Source: Desmodus rotundus (lineage: Eukaryota; Chordata; Mammalia; Chiroptera; Phyllostomidae). From it: a DNA stretch of 64,000 nucleotides. The number at the start of each line of letters is the position of its first letter. The first letter of the stretch is position 1. Of this stretch, positions 57,111-64,000 are shown piece by piece. Under the pieces are notes generated by a model that ran no database searches, was not told where the DNA came from, and was given only the letters and a program-made list of their open reading frames with translations. A program made the position numbers and the translations under genes. The DNA lies in assembly GCF_022682495.2 (NCBI RefSeq), contig NC_071390.1, positions 154,356,583 through 154,420,582 on the forward strand. The letters run 5' to 3'.

Positions 57111-58255
57111 TTTGCCAATGACATCAAAGGATAATATATAAACCTATCTTCCATAGTATTGAATTCTGTCATAATTTCTATCTTAATTGGCATTAAATTG
57201 TTAATATCTATAGTTATACTTCATTCAATATTTCTCATACTTCTAATAGTGCTTATACCATAAGTCTGATAACTTTAGTGTATAAATGATTATGAATAAT
57301 ATATATTTCTATGAATATTAATTTTGAAATATACCAAATGGTTTGTCTCTTTTCCTTAATTTCTTTGGCAATCAATAATACAGCCACTATTTCTAATATG
57401 TGGATTTGCCTCGTGTTATTGTCTTTTGTTTTAAGCCTTTTCGGTCAAAGGGTGTCCATCTGCCTGTCATCAGTCTCATTTCCTTGAACGCGTCATGCCT
57501 TCAGCTCCATCACTATATTATTTTATTTTTAACTTCTAATCTCTTATATCTTACTAAATAAAATGATCACTTAATAAATGCGTGAAGGAATGAATGAATG
57601 ATGGGGTCAGTTAGAAGCAGTCATCAAGACATTCCATGGGGAAGTCAGTTATGACACACCGCTAGGTAATCATGAATGATGTGACCTGACCTGAGATCTA
57701 TCTGCCCAGCGTGTGCTCAGTTTTGCCCTTGTGACCTGATACTACTTCTGGGCACCGCCTGGAGGGTGTGGGTCAAGTACAGTGTTTGGGAAGTACTGAC
57801 TAATGCCTTTAATTTAAGAGAGTAGTCCAAGTTTTCATCCAGAACATCAACAAAAGTCTTATTTGGTTTACTGATGACTTATTTAAGCACATAATATTTT
57901 GTATATGGCTTGCTACTCTGTTTAATTTGAGACAGCAGTATTGATTATAGGCTTCACATGTTTCCTGGTCGCTGTGTTAGATTTTCTATCTCTATTGTCA
58001 ATATCAATGAAGAGATCATGTTTTCCAAGGCCTAATAAAGTACCTGTATATTCTAAGGAGTTGTTATTCTGCTGACTGTTCATGATCAAAATGAGAAGTA
58101 TCCAGTAAATCTTGTTGGTTATTTGGGTCATTAAAAAAACAAACAAAAAATGGCATTGCTGTGTATTAATTCTAGACAATCATTCAATATTTGTGAATAT
58201 AGCAGGCATATTGAAATTCATCAGTCACTGCACTTGGCCTCAATGTCTGTCTATC
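57111..58255. other. Mostly unassigned; possible L2 3' end
   Basis: 57420-57600 may be an L2 3' end closing in GAATGAATGAATG (57588-57600), weakly supported. 57600-57810 is complex and moderately G+C-rich, unrecognised. The minus frame at 57922-58179 has no family. Confidence 0.4.
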
Positions 58256-58460
58256 CAGCTGTTCTCGATTTTCCTCCTCAAGAGACATTTCACAATGTTT
58301 GGAGACATTTTTGGTTGCCGGAACTGGGGAACGACAAAAGGAATGTACAGGATGAAGGCCTGGGATGCTGGCAAACATTCTATGGTTCACAAGAACAGCA
58401 CCCCACAACTAGGAACTATGCAACCCAAAATGCTAATAGTGTCAAGAATGAGAACCCCCG
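58256..58460 (+). mobile_element. MER20 (hAT-Charlie MITE)
   Basis: GAGACATTTCACAATGTTTGGAGACATTTTTGG, GGGATGCTGGCAAACATTCTATGG, CAGCACCCCACAACTAGGAACTATG, then AAAATGCTAATAGTGTCAAGAATGAGAACCCC follow MER20 along its whole length of about 205 bp. Three overlapping frames (58112-58486, 58150-58473, 58184-58408) cross it and are accidental. MER20 copies can act as regulatory elements in some mammalian genes, but nothing here shows that this one does. Confidence 0.85.
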
Positions 58461-59417
58461 TCCTATCATATAAAAAAAAATTTTGATATGAATGTGGAAT
58501 GTATGTGATATGTGGTGTTATAAAAATAGAATCATTCATGATGGAATTAGTGTGATGGATTTGCCATTTTTTAGCTAGTGAGATTTCTCTTTTAAAACAA
58601 AGCTCAATACAGTGAAAACAAGCTTACTCTTCTTTTATTCATTCTTGTCTTGCCTACTTCATTAGTAATGAAAACAAGCGACATAATGAGATCCTGTGTG
58701 AAAGTGCTTTGTAAGAAGTAAAATAGTACACAAGGAGAATAGCAATTGAAGGCACTCGAGACAATAATCATTTATTGAGCACTTATATACTGTATGATTC
58801 TACCGAGGATGAAAATATTGTCTACTATTCCATTTTTCTGTGTTGAAAAACTAAAATTTGTATATTTGGGATGAATAACTTTGAGAAGTGGAGATAATTG
58901 ATTTGAGTCAATGTTTAGGTTATTTGTATAACAGACACATTCAGCAGAGGAGCGGCCTGGCCCATCTTCTCTCATCTTCATGGCAGCAGAGCGCATGCTC
59001 TGTCGTCTCTTAGAAACACACTGACATGTTGTATTGTCTGCGATTGAAAAAGACGAGTTTGCAGCTTAGAAGACCAGTGGGGAAACACTGTAGTTCAACT
59101 CCTTCCATGATAATTAAGAACGCAAATGTAGAGGGTGAGTGACTTACTTGAAATTGTGTATCTAAAAATAATTGAACAGGTGGTGAAATTTAGGGCTTCT
59201 GACCCCATAGAGTATTTTTTAGCATATTACATTGAACTTTAAGCCTGTAAAAGGTGATAATCTCAGAGAATTTAGTCTGTGTATTAATTGAGGGCATCTA
59301 TAAGTACCTTTGGAATAACTATATATAATAATTTCATAACATGTTTGTTTTATTTCAGTTTTTTTAATTGGTTTTAGAATGATAGTTATTTTCATGGGCT
59401 CTTGTAGGGTCTCTGTG
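58461..59417. other. Mostly unassigned; possible MIR at 59070-59215
   Basis: GAACGCAAATGTAGAGGGTGAGTGACTTACTTGAAATTG then GAACAGGTGGTGAAATTTAGGGCTTCTGACC is consistent with antisense MIR. The remainder has no recognisable gene or repeat. Confidence 0.4.
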
Positions 59418-59497
59418 TATATACACATGTGTACATATTTATATATACATATATATATACACACACTCATATATATACACACACACACATACACACA
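59418..59497. repeat. (TA)n/(CA)n microsatellite
   Basis: Alternating TATATACACATG, TATATACATATATATATACACACAC and CATACACACA units lead directly into the mariner's left end. The right end is also followed by ATATATATGTATATG (60434-60448). Confidence 0.85.
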
Positions 59498-59498
59498 A

Positions 59499-60431
59499 GG
59501 CCTGTCCAGAAAAAGTCCAGCCATTGTTAACATAACAAGTACAGTATGTACAACATCAGTGCAACCTCGAAGCCAAGGACAGTGGACTGGAATGTGCATG
59601 TGTGAACAATGACGACTTCACTGTACTAGTCAGTGGGGGTGGTAGATGCTGTTAACAGCATATATACTGTGTGGCCATCACATTCAAAATGAATGAGCAA
59701 GTAGAACAAGGAATCTGTATCAAATTTTACATTAAGCTTGAACATTCCTCTGCAGAAACTATTCAGATGATTCAGGAGGCCGCAGCTGTGGGCAACTGGA
59801 GATTGGCAGCTTCATCATGACAATGCACCTGCTTATGTATCACATCTCGTGCATAGATTTTTTGCCAAACATCAAATCTCCCATGTGACTCAGCCCCCCT
59901 ACAGCCCTACCACCCAGACTTGGTGCCCTGTAACTTCTGGCTTTTCCCAAAACTAAAATCACCTTTCAAAGGGAAGAGATTTTGGAGCAACCATCAGTAA
60001 GATTCAGGAAAATATGATGGGACAGCTGAAAGCAATTGGGAGAACTGTGTGAGGTCCTGAGGTCCCAAGGTCACTACTTTGAAGGGGACTGAGACATCAT
60101 TGTCTTATATACAATGTTTCTTGTATTTTTTTAAGATTTTTTTTCTTGTTAAGATTTTATTTATTTATTTATAGAGAGATGGGAAGAGAGGGAGAAAGAG
60201 AGGGTGAGAAACACCAATGTGCGGTTGCCTTTCACATGGCACCCAGTGGGGTCTTGGCCTGCAACCCAGGCATGTGCCCTGACTGGGAATCGAACCAGCG
60301 ACCCTTTGGTTCACAGCCCTCACTCAATCCACTGAGCTACACCAGCTAGGGCTGTTTCTTGTATCTTGTATCTTCTTCAATAAATGTCTCAGTTTTTCAT
60401 ATTACATGGCTGGATACTTTCTGGACAGACC
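59499..60431 (+). mobile_element. Internally deleted mariner with TIRs, split by a Ves SINE
   Basis: GGCCTGTCCAGAAAAAGTCC (59499) and, inverted at the right end, GGTCTGTCCAGAAAGTATCC (60431 back) are terminal inverted repeats of about 25-30 bp. An ATG at 59689 opens a transposase N-terminus (MNEQVEQGICIKFYIKLEHS). After about 34 residues the sequence jumps straight to the C-terminal catalytic part, with HHDNAPAY encoded at 59813-59836 and, frame-shifted, a PDLVPCNFWLFPK block at about 59910-59955. There the usual final catalytic Asp is Asn. The middle of the gene is deleted. Without the SINE the element is about 695 bp against about 1.3 kb for an intact mariner. It is inactive. Confidence 0.85.
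60115..60364 (-). mobile_element. Ves SINE with 12-bp TSD inside the mariner
   Basis: TGTTTCTTGTAT at 60115-60126 and 60353-60364 is a perfect 12-bp target duplication. The SINE (60127-60352, minus strand) starts GCCCTAGCTGGTGTAGCTCAGTGG, has GGTTCGATTCCCAGTCAGGG as box B region, and continues through CATGCCTGGGTTGCAGGCC and a CTCTTTCTCCCTCTCTTCCC-type tract into an A-rich tail. It is essentially full length. The mariner is therefore older than this SINE. Confidence 0.95.
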
Positions 60432-60434
60432 AAA

Positions 60435-61404
60435 TATATATGTATATGTACATACACACATGTATAGTTACATAGTTATGTATATAGTTACAGCTACAAA
60501 GTATATGTGACATATAACTTAGGTAAATTGCTATCGCCTCCAAAATCAACAAAGAAGTTTAGTAGCAAATTTTCTACTCAAAAATGGCAGTGAGTTTTGT
60601 CTGCAGGTTGATATGAATTCACATCTTGTCACATTTATTTTATAAAAATCAGTATGTTTATTCTGTTGCTAAGACCCTACATATGACCTCTTTGTTTTCT
60701 ACTGAGTCCAATTTTTTGTGATTTATAATAGAATAAAAATATTGTGTATTGAGTGGACACATTATTCTAAAAGAAAATAATTTAACAATACTATGTTTGT
60801 TAAAGTGTATTGGAGTTAATTTTATTCTTATCATTAGTGAATTAAACTATCCTCAACTTTGGTGTGCGTGAGTGTATTTCACACACTAGTCTGCCTTTGT
60901 TGACATTATTAAAGGATGCACTGTTAAGAATGTGTATTTAGGGCCTTACAACTGGACCGATTCTTTTCATCAAAAATTTTTGTCAAACTGAGACAAAAAA
61001 GATAGCTACAAAGTGTATATATTTTTCATGTTTTATTTTCCCCCGGGTTTTCTTTAGAAATCATGTGAAGCTATCGTACCTCTGTCAGTTTGCACAGTGT
61101 ACCTAGGATATACAATGGTTTATCCACTGATGAAAAATGTTCAGCATGTAGAATCACGAAAAGTAAAAGTCATCTTATCATGAATCATCTGTTCCTCCTT
61201 CATGACATGTGAGGGGGGTGGAGTTGGAGGGACAGTGTCACCATGCAGTGTGCCTCCTCTTGCTCTAGGAAAATTATTGGTGCCAAAGCCTTCGTTTCTC
61301 TGACTCAAACAGAAGAGGGATGGAAGCTTCGCATCAGCTTAATTGACACGCCCTTGTTATCGTTGAGACCATCGTCATCACCATCACAATCAACTCTGGT
61401 ACGA
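60435..61404. other. Unassigned non-coding stretch
   Basis: No gene is seen. TA/CA-rich at 60434-60520, AT-rich to 60850. 61190-61390 is of higher complexity; the plus frame at 61243-61536 runs through it into a MIR and has no recognisable domain. Confidence 0.45.
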
Positions 61405-61605
61405 AGTTGTGTACCTGTATTTACTATGTGCCTTGCATGTATTTCTTCACTTAAGTTTCACAGCAACCTTTTTTCTGGCTCTTTTTTCATACCCGATATG
61501 GAGACACATTCACTAAGGCTCAGAGAAGTTAGGTGATTTCACTCAAGTTCACACCTTTGCTAACTTTGATTTATACTCGGGTCTCTCTGAATTGTATTCT
61601 ATTTT
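61405..61605 (-). repeat. MIR SINE
   Basis: TATTTACTATGTGCCTTGCATGTATTTCTTCACTTAAG, AGACACATTCACTAAGGCTCAGAGAAGTTAGG and TGATTTCACTCAAGTTCACACC, then ACTCGGGTCTCTCTGAATTG follow the antisense MIR. Confidence 0.75.
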
Positions 61606-62795
61606 TTTCATAATGCATGCCACAATTAACTACTTCTTTTGTGTCATAAAAGCTACTACAAAGGTGGGCTAGAAAAATAGATAACACCCTGGCATCCTGA
61701 TAACATCTGTGAATAATGAAGCTAATGACAACCGCAGTATGAAACTAAACCTGAGAGAGAAAAACTTTCTAACAATGTCTAAAGTAAGAAGCGAAGTTGA
61801 TGTATTGGAGAAGGGCACAACCGAACAAAACCTGAGAATGACCTCGTGACAGTGTTGTTGAAAGGTGAGGACAGAGCCGGTCTGAGGTTTTCAAGCTAAT
61901 CGTCAGTGTGGTTACAGTTCTTGTAAGCGGATACTCACCTGAGGCCCGACCCGCACTTGCACATGTTACAGGAAAGTCTAGCAGCGTGTTACTGATGGCT
62001 GGAAGGCAACCCAAAAGCTCTCCCTACCTGCTGCGTTTCAGACATAACTAACCTGAAATGCAAGGCTTTCTGTTACACCGGAAAACAGAAGGACAGTAGA
62101 AAAAACTGAGAGGTCACGTGCATTGTTTTCTGTAATTGGAGCATTTCCATGTGGAACGTAAAGTGGAGGCAGAGGCCAGATTGTGAGGTATTGAGGCACG
62201 AGGTTTCATGTTATATTTCCCAGGCACTCCTGGGAAATTCCATCTGTGTTCACTCCCTGTTATTCATTCTCTCTGTTGCCTCCCGTGAGGTAAAATTTAA
62301 ATTTTACATGGAAGAGTTTATGCCAGATATACAGACGGTGATTTATTTGAATTATTAAAAGTGATTTCCAGATTTAGTGTAGGCTACTCCATGAATGTTT
62401 CCCTCTGTATCTTGTGCAAAACACAGCGACAATATTAATCACATTTCTTAATCTACATTCCTTCTTCTCTGACTTTCACCACCTACCCATGTGGGCAGTA
62501 TGACACTGAGAAATAAAAATTAGTAATTAGAGCCCTTTGTAACCAAAGAACATGACTCTGGTAGACTGTTATTAATATTACACTTAGAACAGGTGATCTA
62601 CATTCTCAAGTCACTTTTGTTTTTCAGTAAATAAATTTGTATTAACCGCTATAATCTAGTACAAAGGTTTGTGTTGGGTTCTCATGTTTTAATCTGCACA
62701 GAACAAGCTAAGGGTTATTTGTATCTCTGATTAGAATCAAGAACATGACAATAATGGTGTGTCGCATTTTAATGACCTTTACAGTTAGCAAACTA
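61606..62795. other. Unassigned non-coding stretch
   Basis: No gene is supported. The minus frame at 61769-62014 and the plus frame at 62149-62358 lie in complex, non-repetitive sequence but have no recognisable motif or splice context. Confidence 0.45.
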
Positions 62796-63150
62796 CAGTT
62801 GACCTTTGAACAAGGGGGGTAAGGGACACCAACTAATGCATAGCCAAAAATCTGCATGTGCCATTGTACTCTCCAGCCCATCCCTTGGTATTTGTGAGGG
62901 ATTGGTTACGTCTGTAGAGGCCATAATCCATGGATGCTCAGGGCCCTTGTACAAAATGGCATAGAGCCATGCCTGCAGACAGCCCTCTGCATCCACAGAT
63001 CTCAACCATGGACTGTTTTCCATTTGTGTTTGGCTGAGTCCGTGGATGGGGAGCTCAGGAATATGAGGGCCTCCTGGATATTCACTGAAAAACAATCTGC
63101 TTATAAGTGGACCCATTCATTTCAAATCCTTATTGTTCCAGCATCAACTG
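62796..63150. mobile_element. Tigger-type MITE (about 355 bp)
   Basis: The left end CAGTTGACCTTTGAACAA, preceded by TA (62794-62795), pairs with the right end TTGTTCCAGCATCAACTG as terminal inverted repeats. Internal landmarks such as ATAATCCATGGATGCTCAGGGCCC and TATAAGTGGACCCATTCATTTCAAATCC fit the Tigger/pogo MITE pattern. The right TA is now CA, by mutation or end decay. The crossing frames at 62793-63116 and 62934-63164 are not genes. Confidence 0.8.
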
Positions 63151-63159
63151 CACTTTTAT

Positions 63160-63525
63160 GTTAATTTCATTTGTTTTCTTCATCATCATTTTCCCCCCAT
63201 ACCCTCTTCCACCTCCACCCTCCCTCCCCCCACAGTCACCACACTGTTTTTTGTATTCATGAATTCTTTCTCTTTTCTTTTGCTCAATTCCCCATGCTCC
63301 CAGCACCCCCAGCCTCCCCCCAGAGTTGCCAGTCTGCTACTTTGTCTCTGTTTGTCCTGTTAGTTCAGTTTGTTCACTGGATTCCACACATGAATGAAAT
63401 CATATGGTACTTACCTCTCTCCGACTGGTCTATTTCACTTAGAATAATGTTCTCCACATGCATCCATGCTGTCACAAAGGGTAACATTTTCTTTTTTTTA
63501 TGGCCGAGTAGTATTTCATCATCTC
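63160..63525 (-). mobile_element. L1 3' end, 5'-truncated
   Basis: The antisense bat-type L1 3' UTR (C-rich CCTCCACCCTCCCTCCCCCC, TGCTCAATTCCCCATGC, GTTTGTCCTGTTAG) continues into the ORF2 end region: CATGAATGAAATCATATGGTACTTACC, CTATTTCACTTAGAATAATG, CATCCATGCTGTCACAAAGGG and TGGCCGAGTAGTATTTC. The plus frames at 63133-63363 and 63171-63572 are antisense artefacts, rich in Ser, Phe and Pro. Confidence 0.85.
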
Positions 63526-63529
63526 ATCT

Positions 63530-63675
63530 TTTCAACACTTTTCAAAGTTCAATCTACATAAAAATCATTTGAGGATTTTGATAAAAAATGTCAGGTCTGA
63601 TTCAGCAAGTATGGACCGCAGTCTGAGATTCTGCAGGTCTTACAAGGTCCTGGTTGATACCAGTGTTGCTGACTC
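63530..63675 (+). mobile_element. MER5-type hAT MITE
   Basis: AAATCATTTGAGGATTTTGATAAAAAATG, CTGATTCAGCAAGTATGGACCGCAGTCTGAGATTCTGC and GTCCTGGTTGATACC follow the MER5A/B body. The ends are degraded. Confidence 0.6.
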
Positions 63676-64000
63676 ACTCCTAGTAGGGAAGCACCTTTCC
63701 CACCTGTTCCTCCTTTGCTACACCTGAGGCACCTGAGGCTGGACAGGTCCAAGGACAACCTCACAGTCCTGTGTTGACACCCGGTGAAACTAGGCTAGGA
63801 GCTGTTCAAGCGGGGCTTGCTGCAGACCAGCGCCCCTTCCACCTCCCATGCTGGCACTAAAAGCAGTGCTTATGGAGAGCCCTTCTGAAAAGCAATAGGA
63901 GCAAAAGTGACAGAAACCTGTTAAAAACACGTAAAATTGGAGAAGAAACTTTTTTTCTCCCCTCAGAGTTTTCAGAATACTCAGAAACTTATCTTTGCCA
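63676..64000. other. Unassigned non-coding end of window
   Basis: No gene is seen. G+C content is above the window's usual level at 63700-63850, with the short repeat CACCTGAGGCACCTGAGGC at 63721-63739. The feature may continue beyond the window. Confidence 0.45.

Noticed and set aside
58112..58486. 124-codon plus-strand frame
   Set aside because: Most of it is MER20 sequence; two other frames cross the same MITE.
63133..63572. Plus-strand frames of 76 and 133 codons
   Set aside because: They are the antisense of an L1 3' UTR and ORF2 end, with typical C-rich-strand composition.

Overview
This is mammalian nuclear DNA, AT-rich and repeat-dense, with no protein-coding gene that I can support. 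The best lineage markers are three tRNA-derived SINEs of the Ves type (28221-28364 and 60127-60352 on the minus strand, 51199-51400 on the plus strand). With bat-type L1 3' ends and two mariner elements, they point to a bat, probably of the Yangochiroptera side. No Helitron of the kind amplified in vespertilionid bats was recognised. Lineage is inferred from remembered repeat families, not from a search.

Layout. 1-5.3 kb: a hAT-type MITE, an MLT1 LTR carrying a 52-bp filler insertion, an L2, a MIR and an MLT1 fragment. 5.3-13.5 kb: a 5'-truncated L1 with a clean target-site duplication, an older L1 3' end, a complete MLT1 LTR, MIRs and an L2. 13.5-28 kb: an MLT1 LTR, MIR and L2 fragments, and at 21.5-21.8 kb an L1 insertion whose 5' junction carries an inverted copy of its own downstream flank. 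28-40 kb: several old antisense L1 3' ends, a Ves SINE and a compound CT/TA microsatellite. 40-54 kb: MIR and L2 fragments; an old sense L1 (about 45.0-47.5 kb) interrupted by a 1,055-bp solo LTR with a 4-bp duplication and by a younger L1 tail; a second LTR-like element; a 24-bp minisatellite; a Ves SINE; and a mariner inserted in an L1. 54-64 kb: an LTR-like repeat, L2, old L1 3' ends, MER20, a mariner interrupted by a Ves SINE, a Tigger MITE, a recent L1 3' end and a MER5-type element.

The open reading frames are short (longest 194 codons), mostly antisense to repeats or in simple sequence, and look like chance frames. One short exon-like stretch on the minus strand (42824-42945) is kept as a low-confidence candidate. 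No gene network or novel system is visible. What the window does offer is a readable record of transposition: nested insertions with exact duplications, internally deleted mariners, and an unusual L1 junction. Intervals called unassigned are stretches where I saw no gene and no repeat I could name; many probably hold old repeats that a library search would identify.
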